From contig WTXG01000181.1 in NCBI GenBank assembly GCA_022496185.1, positions 1 through 64,000 on the forward strand: a DNA stretch of 64,000 nt, read 5' to 3'. Below, piece by piece: positions 43,556 to 54,943 of this stretch. Every line of letters begins with the position of its first letter. Positions within the stretch are counted from its first letter, which is position 1. The DNA is from Multifurca ochricompacta (Eukaryota; Basidiomycota; Agaricomycetes; Russulales; Russulaceae). The notes under the pieces were generated by a model. The model ran no database searches, was not told the DNA's origin, and was given only the letters and a program-made list of their open reading frames with translations. The translations under genes and the position numbers were made by a program.

Positions 43556-45450
43556 CAATGAGCTGAGATGGCTGCAAGGCAGGAGGCAGGAAGGTCGTGT
43601 TCAAGAACCATGGCTGGTCATTTTTATGGGGCGGACTCGAGACACAGTTGTTGTCACAGATAGTTAAGACACATCCAAACCAAAGGGCATTTCAGTTGAA
43701 GGACCTGATTCCTGGGCTTAGGAAGCCAGTCGAACGTTCAGGTATGCAGAACTGGGGTCCAAACATATTTTGGAGGCCCGGAGCGCCAAAAACGTGTTTT
43801 GGAAGAGTCGGAAGGGAGATGACCATCACTAGAGGGTGTCAATTTCCGCCCAATACATTTTCGTCCCAAGAACTTATGTAACTTTGAGTTTTGTTTTGAG
43901 CGCAAAAATCGTTCTTCCAGTTTTGTTTTCACCCGTTCTACCCACAACATCCCGTAAAGGCACCCCAATTAGTTAGTTGTCATATGGTGAATAAATACTT
44001 CATTTCCCAGGCCGGGATCCGATTTCCGCACCGCGAGACTGGATTCCTTTGCGGCGCGAAATGGCATCAACGCTTTGTGTGCCAACGTGAGGCATCAGCC
44101 ATCGTAATCAGTGGAGTGGTAAAAAGCTTTATCAAGAGATATAACGAATCAGATCTAGCTCGGTGGTTCTCCCCTGCATCTGCAAGAGGTGGATCGACTC
44201 AACATGTATATCTGAAGGAGAGTTCAAAGTTGAAGGTCAAGGTCAGCCCACGGTTCAGTTACGTCATTGATACTCATTTCGGTCGGCTACTTAAGTCGTA
44301 TAGGGGGGTACATCTCGCCCCAGTATGCACACACACACACACACATACACATGAGCACCCACGAATGTCAACCTTATCTTTCAAGTGACACACTAGGATA
44401 GCGATATTCTCAATAATATCAACAACGATGGGCAGGAGCGCCCCTGAGGACGAGGTGCTGTGGCCATCGAGGAAACTCGGGCAGGATCACGCCAGGCTGA
44501 AGCGAAGGTTCTCTCTGGATACTCGTCTGAACGGCTATATTGGAGGCCGAGATTTGAGGAGAAATGCCCGAGCTGGCACCCAGTGCCTGGGCAGGCCGAG
44601 AGGACTCGTGACTTTTGCGTAGAAGTGACAACCAACAACCCTTGAGATCGGCGCCGGTCTGATACACCTCCGCATAATCCACCTCACGTGAGTGTTCCCC
44701 AAGAGGCCAGGATATGACCCCTGCATGTGATTTTGTGGTATTGTTGAGAAAAGCTCTGGTGTGTTCCGTTGGATATATCGTAGTGGATAACCCCCGTCAA
44801 TGTTTCTTGCCTTGCCAACTTGGTATCGACCTTGTAGTAAGCAACACCCGAGAGTGTGTTGGCACGTGTGGGGGATTACAGCATCCGGCATGGGCAAGAA
44901 TGTGGCGAGAAGGGCAAGAGCCGAGTTGACTCCGAGACTCGACTCCTCCACGTACTACACTCGACAGAAATCACCCATTCCACTTGCAGTTCACTCACAG
45001 AAAGGCATTGAGTCATCCGAACTCAGCCATCAGAGAAGAGAATAGCTGTCATGAATTTGTGGCGAGACGCTGAGAATTATTCGAAGTGTGTGATGCCGTG
45101 TGGAAAATGGAAAATGACTTCAAGGGTGGGTACTTCACGTACACGAGTCGCGTACATGTCGATTTTTTACTTCACCATTGTCGATCCGTCGAGCCATCAA
45201 CTGGTGGGCCTCATCTTTCAACTTAGGGCTGTGTCGGAAATGGATCAATGGTCAACTTGGATCAAACACTAAGTGTGTGGTACTGATAAGTGAGTTGTGT
45301 GCTGTTCAGCAGTACTTGGACTACTTTCCTGTGAATACCTTGATACCCTAGTTGATTAGACACAATTCTTCACTGTCTTGGTTACTATAAGCACACTTGT
45401 TTACAGTATTAAAAGGATGCTTTTACTGTACAGTTCACTTCAGTTCTGAC
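43556..45450. other. Intergenic; no gene supported
   Basis: About 1.9 kb upstream of P450-4. The open frames here are short, overlap on both strands and show no recognisable motif. It contains a CA microsatellite at about 44327-44345. The last 30 bp (45420-45450) resemble, inverted, part of the hAT3 interior near 46720. Confidence 0.5.
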
Positions 45451-46079
45451 TGCTGCATTGCGCATTCCGGACAGACCGGCCCGGCCAGAGGAGAAGGATC
45501 TTAGGAGTGTCAAGATCGCACTCGGACACAAGATTATCGCCGCGTTCATTCGCGGCTACTCAAGATTACTGCAAAATTATGGTTTTATGTTCGGAAGAGT
45601 AAACACATTTCTTATCTTCATTATCATCTTATTTTGTTTCGATTTTATGCAAGCGCGACTAAAACCATTACAATTGTACATTACAGTTCTGCTCCTTTTG
45701 CGCGCCCCTTTGTCTTGCATTCTTTGCTTCGCATTTCATTCTGATTTACTTGTAGTTTACATTGTATGCCTCTCTGGCCAGATCTTTGGCCTCCAGTTTC
45801 GACTTTACTGTCTTATGCCTCCTATATTTACTCCTATAGCTAAAATGTATAAAAACCTTAGTAGTTTGTTCAGAATCATCATCCAGTTTTGATCCCTTCT
45901 ATCCACTTGTCTGCTTCGACTCAGTTCTCACAAAAGCGAACTTAAAAATCGCTTTTACTCTTATTCGCGCTCGCTCTGCTCTTAGGTCAATCTTTGTGCT
46001 ATTGCCAACTGTACCGGCAAATTCAGCTCCCCGTACCGGACTAACACCGGTACCCCCTATCTATAGTCTATTCCCTCCA
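45451..46079. repeat. Solo LTR-like insertion, family Z (629 bp)
   Basis: It starts TGCTGCATTGCG and ends TATTCCCTCCA (TG..CA), flanked by CTGAC at 45446-45450 and 46080-46084. When removed, the flanks join into a sequence resembling the inverted hAT3 interior (46668-46730), which supports insertion. A TATA-like TGTATAAAAACC lies at 45847-45858, giving a plus orientation. The hydrophobic open frame at 45458-45892 lies wholly inside and is not considered a gene. Confidence 0.65.
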
Positions 46080-46131
46080 CTGACCAACATAACTGAAGTG
46101 AGTATTTTGTTATCTTATCCTTAGTGATGTG

Positions 46132-48116
46132 CATGGCTTGGCTCAAAGCTGTAAGCTGGCTGTTTCTGAGCTGGAAAAAGCTGGGCCAACATAGGCTGTG
46201 AAAATGGCTTCCAGTGGCCCATGGCTCAGGCTTAAGGTTTGGAAAGCCTGAAGCTGCAGCTTAGGCCATGGCTTTTGGTGGCTGAGTCACACTTTCTATC
46301 TGGATTTTGCAAACTGTTGAACCAGAATGCTGTTGAACCAAGATACCAGTACAGAGGCTCCAGGATAGCAGTACAACATGATTGTGATTAGGGCTGCACG
46401 CCATACCCGTAGCTTACGGTATGACGGTGCTGTAGTACGGTGCCGTACCCATACCGTACCAGCTCAAGTCAATCATCGAGACGGACGGTTACGGGTACGG
46501 AAAACGCCGTCCGAACCCGTCAAAAAACGGCCGTAGACGGCATTAGACGGCATGGACGGCAGGGCTTTAATCTTGTCATTAAGCCACCAAAACTCCCCCA
46601 CTATAGTATCTTTACCTATTTAGATAGTAGATAAGTGTTAGCTAAATATGGTAAAGATAAGAGATAAGATAAACTAACTAATACTCACTTCAGTTTATGT
46701 GGTCAAAACTGAAGTGAACATGTACAGAATAGTGACCTTTGATACTGCTCAGAGGAGCATGACAATAAGTAGAATAAATATAGTTATTTAAATGTGACAA
46801 GACAGAAGGAATGTGTTGTGCGTGCAATGTCTCTGAATCAATTATCTGACGCACTTTAGATTATCTTATCATAATCATAAGATCGAGTCCACCCAGGAGC
46901 CCGGCTGTCCGGTCTCCGGTCCCAGTTGCAACCGGCCCATCTAATCTAGTGGATGGGGCACGATCTCCCTCTGTTGCCTGACAAGAAGCAGTTGCAGCAG
47001 TCGAACCTTGCCTCACCCAATCAACTCCATTACCTTTACTTTTCCCTGCGGGGTTTTTTCAATGGGGCACCGCCCTAATACATTTACAGTAGCTACTAGG
47101 GGACCCTTTGTACTAGATAGCCGCGCGACCTAGGCAAGGCCTTGCAAGTGCGTCAATGAAACTCGATTCAAAAAAAAAAAAAAAAAAGAAGCAGTTGCAT
47201 CTTGCACGCACGCAAGCTGATACTGCACTGGGTCATTGAGCTGTCTATTAGTCTATATATTTGATTTTTGCCTTATTGTAATTGAATTTTGGTCTGCCAG
47301 AGTCCGGTTGGAGGTATGCTCGCATTTACCACACTTGGCTTTAGGAGTTGCCTTGTGCAAGCCCAAATATAGTTTTTGGGATGCCCCTTTTTGGGGCATG
47401 TTTTGGTATTGTTTCTCTGATGTCTCTTTTGTGATAATGTACCTACAATTACATTTATTGAGGGAGTTCATGTTCCAGTATGCCCTGTTTACACCAATCA
47501 CACTCACAGAAGCAAATGCAATGCTTGAAGTCCCTCTATGAGTTTCAGATTATGGCTGGTAAAGTAGATTGTTGGGTATTGTACTCATAAACTACATAAA
47601 AAGGTGTAGAATAGCCATAAGAATACACCTATTCATTGCTTTATCACTCTAAGCTTCTTGCTCATGCTACCCTGGTCAACTTTATTTTCTCTAGTAATAC
47701 CGTCTACTACCGTATACCGTAAAACGGCCGTACCATACCCGTACCGTACCATCAGCAATCTGGTGAGTACCAAAAACGGAAGGTGTACAGGTCAGCCGTA
47801 CCCGTCCTTCACCGTCAAATAGACGGCCGTCACCGTCAAACGGACGGCGCGCAGCCCTAATTGTGATCATGCATAGATAACACAAGTAAGAACATGCTCA
47901 TAATTAGTTAGATTACTTAGAACATATATCTAAGATCAGGCATGTGATCAAATCACATCAATAACAAGATAATGCACTCATATAATAAAGTAGCCAATAT
48001 AGTACATTAAATTGTATATAAACTACTGTATAACTGTAACAGGTGCTTCTATCCCGCGCTTGCTATGTAGATTAGATAAGATGTAAAAGTCATAGTAAAA
48101 CTTAGAGGTGAAAATA
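46132..48116. mobile_element. hAT2-like element, broken, with hAT3 inserted
   Basis: The left end TAGTGATGTGCATGGCTTGGC and the GGCTT/AGCC-rich subterminal region (46132-46290) match hAT2. The sequence is interrupted by hAT3 (46389-47859) and continues at 47868-48116, where palindromic Tc1 copy 2 enters at a TA. No matching right end is visible after that, so I cannot give its true length. 47868-47990 resembles the hAT1 interior (22685-22810), so these families share interior sequence. Confidence 0.6.
46389..47859. mobile_element. hAT3 non-autonomous hAT-like element (1471 bp)
   Basis: Flanked by ATTGTGAT (46381-46388 and 47860-47867). The ends TAGGGCTGCACGCC and, inverted, TAGGGCTGCGCGCC are a good inverted pair. 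The subterminal regions are dense in GGTACGG, ACGGCCGT and GACGG motifs. It contains a poly-A run (47168-47186). No transposase. The interior is AT-rich without supported genes. Confidence 0.87.
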
Positions 48117-48570
48117 CAGTGGGTCAAAAAACTGTCCCAATGTTTGCACCATTTCTAGTATTCACTCTATAGCACCTCAGCATTTAGGAATCTGGTTATG
48201 GTGTGGCTGTATGTCTGAAAGCCCTGCTTCCTGGCTACCATTCTCAATTTGGATCAAAGAAATTGGCCATGATATAAGCATTTTATGATCAAATCAAATC
48301 AATCAATCATCAGGACAGTTTTTTGACCCACATTTTAAATCCACTATCTGCCCAAATACTACTTTATTTCACCCCTTTTTGCCTTGGTAACTCCTTGAAT
48401 CCTTTTAGTCATCCTTTCTGTAACATTTTGCCATCATTCTGGTGCATTTTTATTCCACTCCTCCACCACCCTCTCCCACAACTCAGGTACCCCCTTGACT
48501 GGTTAAGATCCTTCTTCAGATCCACCCAGAGGTGTCCAATGGGGCTAATATTTCAAGGGATTGGGCTATC

Positions 48571-49071
48571 TGTTGAACACAGAAGATGTTCGGTGATGCT
48601 TCAGGCATCAGGTGATCAGATTAGCTGCTTTGTAGATTAGATTAGATACCGGAGTTTCGGACTATTTACATTATCATTATTACTTTCTTTCTCACATTCC
48701 GCAGTAGCTGACTGATACACCATGTAACATGTGATTTCTGTAGTGGCCAATGGCCTTTCTCCCTCATGTTTATTGTTTGGACTTCGTCCAGCACCTGTGA
48801 ACTTATTTCCAGTGTGCACAGACTATCCCTTGCAGTATATAAGGGTGTCTGTTTCGTCTCTTCCACTTCAGAGTTCTTCTAACCTCTGAAGTGTAAGTGC
48901 CTTCTATACTATCTACTTAACTATTAGACTAACGTTCTTTATATAGAACTTTCTTTGTCTAGGTCAGTAGTATAGTAATACAGAGTTCTTCTAACCTCTG
49001 AAGTAACTTTCTTTGTCTAGCCTAACCCGCTAACTTCACAGTCAGTATGCTGCGCACATGCCTGTTTCACA
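48571..49071 (+). repeat. Cop1 solo LTR in Tc1 copy 2
   Basis: 501 bp from TGTTGAACACAG to CCTGTTTCACA, flanked by CTATC (48566-48570 and 49072-49076). Confidence 0.92.
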
Positions 49072-49317
49072 CTATCCATACCAGGCTTCAATATTCCTGT
49101 CTTAAAACTGCTGGTTTGCCTTCTTGGAATTGTGTTTTGGGTCATTGTCCTGCTGAAACATGCTTTCACCCTCCACCATTTCCAACTTTTCAAACCTTTC
49201 CACCACTCCACCATCCAAAATATCACAGTACTGGCATGGATTCATGATCCCCTAAACCCCTGTAAGCATTCCTAGTCCATTCCACCCCATACAAGACCAA
49301 TACCATAAGTTCTTCCT

Positions 49318-51345
49318 TGTTATGTCTGGTGCAGGACATTCCACATGACTTGTGTGACAGCGTTTCATTCAGGTTCAGGTAAGAAACCAATGGGGCTTCT
49401 TGGAGTAAAATGGGACGAGTCAAAGTCAAAGGGGCTGTTCCCTAAGACAATGTTGAACGGAGAGGTATCAGAAATACCAAGACAGATGAGTCAGAGATTC
49501 AAAGGGATGTCCAGAAGACAAGCACTGATGTATTCAATAAGTCAAGTCTGGAGCCTACAGTGTAGCTATGGCAGACTTATATACATAATCAGGCGGGTGT
49601 CTATAGATAAGCTATCTTGGAGTTATGTGGGCCCAAATATATGAAAGCATAGGGTGTAAAGCCAGGCTTCTGATAGGGGATTAAGTAAGTGTCTGGTTGT
49701 AAAGATAAGAAGATAAGAAAGGTAATTATAAGCAAACAATATGTACACAAGTAGGGATCAGCAAGGGTTTTCATACCCACGTGGGTAAGCGCCGCGGGTT
49801 TTGATGGGTACGGGTACGGGTATACAACTCCCAACCCGCCAGAAACCCGTACCCGCACAGCGGGTTTGGTGGGTATAAGTGGTCATCGGTCATTGACAAG
49901 ATCAGCAGAAATGTAATGATAAAATACATCTGTAGCAAACAAATGATAAGATTTAATTTGATGTATGCTACAGGGTTTCTGTAAATATATTCTAGTGTTA
50001 TCCTATGAAATATCAAAGCAGATCAACGGTGCGATGTAAAATAAAAGTGTTATCAGTGATCCACTCTCTAAAAATCATGATGCAACTGTTTTATTAACGC
50101 ACGATAAATTCTGCCGGTCTGGCACTATCTAAAATACACTCTAGACTACTTTAGACTATTCTATAATCTAATTACCAAATTATTTTACTGAAACAAGGCC
50201 CGCGTGTATCTACAGGCTGCATAGAGCAGCGACTACATTGCATCGCATGGACCAGCATATTGGTCTGATCTCCTTCCTATTAAGGAAGGTTGACTTAACA
50301 ATCACGGCTGCAATTTTCCATTGGTCTGACAAGATTGTGATCATGCATAGATAACACAACAGAAACGCGTTCACAAATTAATTAGATCCATAGAATATAC
50401 ATCTAAGATCTGACATATGATCAAATCACATCATTAAACGAGATAACGAGATAACGCGTTCATTTAATCTAGTAGCTGATATAGTACATCTAAAGTACAA
50501 GCCTGCGCCATGCCTGTTCCACAAAATGAAATAAAATAATAATGTAAATAAAGAATAAACTTAATCTTCTGAACATAAATCAGCAATTATTGAGGGATCC
50601 TGAGTAGCTACAGATGAACGCGTTGTATCCAAGTGCATATCTCCTTGACCGGGATGGACCGGGCCGAGTGTCCGAAATGCGCGATGCAAGTAAAGAACTT
50701 GCATGCATTTCATTTTATGGGTAACCTGGGTATCAAAACAAATATCCAGGGGTTACCCCTGCCAATCACTATGCATTTGTCAATTATTTTTGCATTCTGT
50801 GTGGTTATCTGACAGGCTTTTCATTCAATGTTCTATTACATCCTATCTAATCATCTCTGTATATTGGGGTGGATTTTAGTTGTGCTTGTATAAAATTGAG
50901 ACCAGCATAATAAAATAAAAATGGAATAATGAATTATCTTAATCTTCTGAGCATAAAACAAGAGTCATTGAGGGATCTTAAGCAGCCATAAATGAACGCG
51001 TTGTGTATCTCCTTGGTCCGGGATGGCCCGGGCCGGATATCCGAAATGCGCGATGCAAGTAAAGAACTTGCACGCGTTTAACACAGGCAACCCGCAGGTG
51101 ACCCGCGGGTTACCCATACCCATAGCGACGGGTATGGGTATGGGTACGGGTACCAATGAAGATACCCGGGGGTTACCCCTGCTATTCACTATACACAAGT
51201 CCAAACAATAGTCATGGGGATGGGAGCAATGCATGTGAGGGGTCCCAGGAGGGAGATGTAATGAGAAAATGTAGCATTGGTGGGCGAGTGGGGTCCCTGT
51301 TGGGGAGGGTAAAGAAAATAGGGCTGCTGGGCCCTGGTTGTAACA
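49318..51345 (-). repeat. Gy2 solo LTR in Tc1 copy 2, split by hAT1 copy 2
   Basis: It runs from TGTTATGTCTGG to TGGTTGTAACA, flanked by TTCCT (49313-49317 and 51346-51350). Own length is about 580 bp after removing hAT1 and one TSD. In copy 1 of the Tc1 element the same site is uninterrupted. Confidence 0.92.
49752..51191. mobile_element. hAT1 non-autonomous element, copy 2 (1440 bp)
   Basis: Flanked by TACACAAG (49744-49751 and 51192-51199). Nearly identical to 22096-23524, including the internal duplicated right-end segment (ending CAATCACTA at 50771) and the GGGTAC-type subterminal hexamers. High similarity in unlinked sites indicates recent mobilisation by a transposase from elsewhere. 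Confidence 0.9.
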
Positions 51346-51535
51346 TTCCTCCTCCATGCTTGACTGTCAGGGTGGTGGTTCTGTCAGAGAGTGGTTACCA
51401 TGAAAATTGGACAGTGGATGACTGGAAAAGGATCTTGTGGTCAGGTGAGACTATAATGAACAGAATTGGTTCAGACAGAAGGAGCTACACTTGGAAAAAT
51501 AAGGGAGAACCACCCTCTGACAGAACCACCACTAG

Positions 51536-52131
51536 TGTTGTTGCACACAGGTCCTTCCACGTGCATTGGTTCAGGTCAGTCAGGGTCACAGTCAATCAAG
51601 GCAATCAAGGTAGGCAGGTGTCACACAGCGCACAGCCAGTATGGATCAAGGCAACAAGTCTGAACATTGCATGTGAAGTCAGGGTGTTCAGATAGCAAGG
51701 CAAGAGCCTTTGCTGGAGTTACTGGTGAGCCAAACCCTCTCAAGTCACATCTTGGAAGAGGGCTGAAGGGACTTCCTAAGGACCTTTGATTGGTACAAGG
51801 AGAACAGACTTAGTCTGTCCTAAGATTTATTGTAGTCCTTAAATACAATGTATCTACTATGAAGTCATAGTCTAGAGTCTTGTACAAATGATATCATACT
51901 AAGTCACAATGGTCATGACATCATCAATGATATCATACTAAGGTCACAAGGTCTATGACATCAACTATGAGATCATCAACCAGATGACATGGGAGTTGAA
52001 TCCCTTGTCTAGACTATGGCCATCAGATAAGTGGATCTGATAAGGTATATGGTGAAAGAAAGGGACATAGCAGACAGAAAAAGAGAGAAAACGCGAAATA
52101 ATAGCAAGAAAGTGTCACAAGTGTTGTGACA
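51536..52131. repeat. Possible LTR without matching flanks
   Basis: It runs from TGTTGTTGCACACAGG to GTGTTGTGACA, 596 bp, length and ends similar to an LTR, and with an ACAGACTTAGTCTGTC palindrome. The flanks (ACTAG and GCCCC) do not match, so it may be one LTR of a deleted element or a recombination product. It lies exactly where the Tc1 right arm is lost. Confidence 0.4.
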
Positions 52132-52541
52132 GCCCCAGCTTGGCCTGAAGCCATGGCTTAGGCTTGGCTTTTGGTGGCTCAGGCTTTTCAAAACTCAAGC
52201 CTGGGCCATAGCGATGGCTTCCGGCCAGCTTAGGCCTGGCTTAGGCCCAAGCTGTGGCTTTACAGCATCAAATCAAGTTTTAGCTGCATTTTTTGAAGGA
52301 CTTGTAGTTTACATTATATCAACCCCTTTGGCCTTCTGCCATATTATGTCTCCTATTTAACTCCTGTAACATAAATTGTCTTAGTTTAGCTTGTATCAAT
52401 AACAGTGTTTGTAACAGGTGCTTCTATCCTGTGCTTGCTATGTAGATAAGATAAGATGTTGAGATCATGGTGAAACTAAGAGTGAAAATCAGCAAGAATA
52501 GACCTATATTGAACAATTGCTAAGAGCCTACAGCCCCAAGA
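52132..52541. other. hAT2-like subterminal sequence and unclassified repeat
   Basis: 52132-52280 is rich in GGCTTGG/CCAAGCC motifs as in hAT2. 52290-52500 resembles 48020-48110 and, weakly, the family-Z LTR around 45750-45870. The ends are not definable. No gene. Confidence 0.5.
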
Positions 52542-53648
52542 TGTTATGTCTGGTGCAGACGTTCTACACGACTTGTGCGACAGAGTACTACTTTGGGATC
52601 AGATAAGAAACCAATGAGGCTTCTTGGAGTGAGACAGGATGAGTCAAAGTCAAAGAGGCTGTCCTCTGAGACGATGTTAAGCAGATAGGTGTCAGAAACA
52701 CTGAGACAAACGAGTCAAGGATTCAAAGGGGTTGTCCAAAAGACAGGCACTGATGTATTCAATAAGTCGAGTCTGAGGTCTACATCATAGTTACAGTGGA
52801 CTTATATGTCAAACAATCATGCTGCTGGTTATACTGACTGTGGTTAGTAGCGGGTTAGGCTATAAAACAAGTAGTACTTCAGAGGTAGAAGAACTCTATT
52901 ACAAATATACTACTGACCTATAAAACAAGTAGTCTACATAAGATGGTTAGTTAAAGGTAAAAGCAGAGTATAGTAAAAGGGAACTTACACTTCAGAGGTA
53001 GAAGAACTCTGAAGTGAAAGAGACGAAACAGACACCCTTATATACCATGGGGGCCAGGGAAAATGGTCTGTGTGCACTGGGAATAAGTCCACAGGTGCCG
53101 GACAATAACAGAGAGGGATAAAGGCCATTGGCCAAAGAGATATCACATGCTTACTGCACATTACTAAGTCCATCACTAATCAGCTGAGTAAGGAGAGAAA
53201 GAAGTGTAATAAAGATAACATAAAAAGTCCGATACTCCGAAATCTAATCTAATCTAATCTACAGCTGAAGCGAACCTTAGATGCCTGAAGCATCTCCAGA
53301 CACGTCCTGTGTCAACATTATATATGTAATTGAATGGGCATCTAAGGATAAGATAAGATAGAGTCATGTGGGCCCGAATATACAAAAGTGGAGGGCATAA
53401 AGCCTGGCTTCTGATAGGGTATTAAGTAAGTGTCCAGTCTTAGAGATAAGGAGATAAGTGATAAGGAAGAACATAAGCAAGAGTAAACAACAAGTCAACA
53501 TATACAATCAATGGTCATGGGGAGGGAAGCAAAGCACGTGAAGGATCCCAGGATGGGGACATGATCAAGAAGTGGAGAGTAGGTGGAAGGGAGGGGTCTG
53601 CGGAAGGGAGAGTGAAGAAAAGTGGGGTGCTAGGTCCTGGTCGTAACA
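52542..53648 (-). repeat. Gy2-c 3' LTR, split by a Cop1 LTR
   Basis: It runs from TGTTATGTCTGG to GGTCGTAACA; own sequence is 52542-52806 plus 53323-53648. The polypurine tract (minus AGAAGGGAGGGTGA, 53649-53663) follows on the element strand. Confidence 0.87.
52807..53317 (-). repeat. Cop1 solo LTR (Cop1-c subtype) in the Gy2-c LTR
   Basis: 511 bp from TGTCAAACAATCATGC to CTGTGTCAACA, flanked by TTATA (52802-52806 and 53318-53322). Confidence 0.9.
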
Positions 53649-53679
53649 TCACCCTCCCTTCTGGTTCAAGCTGACCCAG

Positions 53680-54906
53680 CTAGAAATGTGCACCATCATC
53701 ATCCTGCACCAAGTCTATGTAATCATCTGCCAGATTCTGATCTTCGGTGGTGTAAGTTTCATCGGCCACACATTGGTGCGTGCGCAAGAAGCCATATGGG
53801 CCGCATTGTCCACATTGCTGGCACATGTCGTAGACTGGGCAATCGAGTTCGCAATGCCCTGCATTATGATGCAGACATTTGCTGCACCACCCCGAAGGGT
53901 TAACAATGGTTGGGGCGACGCCCACACGACAGAAGATGCAGAAGCAGCTCCAATGTAAGTTGCTTCAGCAGTGACGGCACCATTTGCGATTGAGCAGGCA
54001 GTTCCAGCTAATGTGGTACCTGCTATCACATCACCAGCATGTCTCCCCTCGGGGGTTCTCATGCATCCGCAGCATCTCGAACCAATTCAGCAGTAGTCGA
54101 GGGGCGGCCCCTAACGATTGTGGGGGGAGAGGTCGTGCATACGTATCGGTGTACCTTTCAGCGATGGTTTGGTATGCATCCCCGATTTCCAACCTTTTCC
54201 GAATCTCCACCAGCTCTTGTTTGATCTGGAACATCCCATTGGTCAGTCAGGTCATCATCTTTGCATGCTCCTTGTACTGTTTGTTAAGTGTCGTGCACAA
54301 GGTCAGAGTCTTCCGCAGTCTCATCACTTCGGCCTTGAGACGTGGAAGGTGCATGTCGTTCAACACCTCGTCAATTGCAAAGGTGCGAGAGTCCTTGGCA
54401 GCCAGGTGCCCAAGCTGCTTGTCGGTCATCGTATGGTGCAGATGTCCTGTATACCTTTCTTCTAAATAGACCAGGGCCCTGTAGACAGGGCCGTCCTTCT
54501 TCATACAACCAGTGACGTCCATCCCTCCATTTGTGTAAAAGATATACTTGGCGATGGCAGTCGTCCCATCGGCCATAGTAATCTCGAGGGGGAAGTACAT
54601 TGAGGAATTGGGGTTGTTAGCAATAAAAGGGAACTCTGGTACTTCATCATCCAATTCCATGCCCAACAGATCATTCGGGTGCAGCTCCTCACTGTGTTCA
54701 AAGTCATCATTCAGGTTGGGGGATTGATTCTTAACCTGAGCTTCGGCGGCCTCGTAGTCGATGGGTGAAGAGGGGCATGTAGAGGGATGAGCAGAGGGGA
54801 AGTTTTCGGCGACTACGACGGTGGCAGTGAAAGCGTCAATGGCAGCATTGGCAGTGATGAAGGACATGATGGATTGAATAGTAGTAGGACGTTGCTGGGG
54901 GAGCAT
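53680..54906 (-). pseudogene. Gy2-c ORF3: zinc-knuckle protein, three stops
   Basis: This is the homologue of 1866-3098, beginning at an ATG 37 nt after the pol stop (54944-54946). Long conserved blocks include FPSAHPSTCPSSPIDYEAAE, YPLEITMADGTTA (here FPLEITMADGTTA), NGGMDVTGCMKKDGPVY and AYQTIAERYTDTYARPLPP. The C-terminal Cys/His clusters are retained (WCSKCLHHNAGHCELDC, CQQCGQCGPYGFLRTHQC). Stops occur after KMMT (about 54245), within the first knuckle (CW*C, about 54030) and within the second (HC*S). The first two stand where Gy2-a has CGA. Conservation of the protein between two copies that differ at the DNA level argues that it was under selection in the active element. Confidence 0.8.
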
Positions 54907-54943
54907 GTACTGGGGAATTCGATGGGGTCTGGGGTTGCTCCTT

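Larger units (their letters stand above)
48117..51533. mobile_element. Palindromic Tc1 derivative, copy 2 (left arm and loop only)
   Basis: It starts CAGTGGGTCAAAAAACTG after TA (48115-48116) and matches copy 1 through the left arm and loop. It is split by a Cop1 LTR (48571-49071, TSD CTATC) and by a Gy2 LTR (49318-51345, TSD TTCCT) that itself holds hAT1 copy 2. The match stops at about 51533, just past the loop, and the whole right arm is missing. That this copy has the same left arm plus loop shows the palindrome existed as a mobile unit before both insertions. Confidence 0.85.

Noticed and set aside
44327..44345. CA repeat as a regulatory or CRISPR-like array
   Set aside because: A plain dinucleotide microsatellite with no spacers.
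43984..45272. Several overlapping short frames on both strands
   Set aside because: No motif, no codon pattern like the P450 genes, no intron-exon structure that I could support.
45458..45892. Hydrophobic 144-codon frame that could be a membrane protein
   Set aside because: It lies entirely inside an LTR-like insertion with TSD CTGAC and its hydrophobicity follows from T-rich DNA.
47100..47160. Possible tRNA-like segment
   Set aside because: I could not form a cloverleaf with A and B box spacing; it lies in the hAT3 interior.
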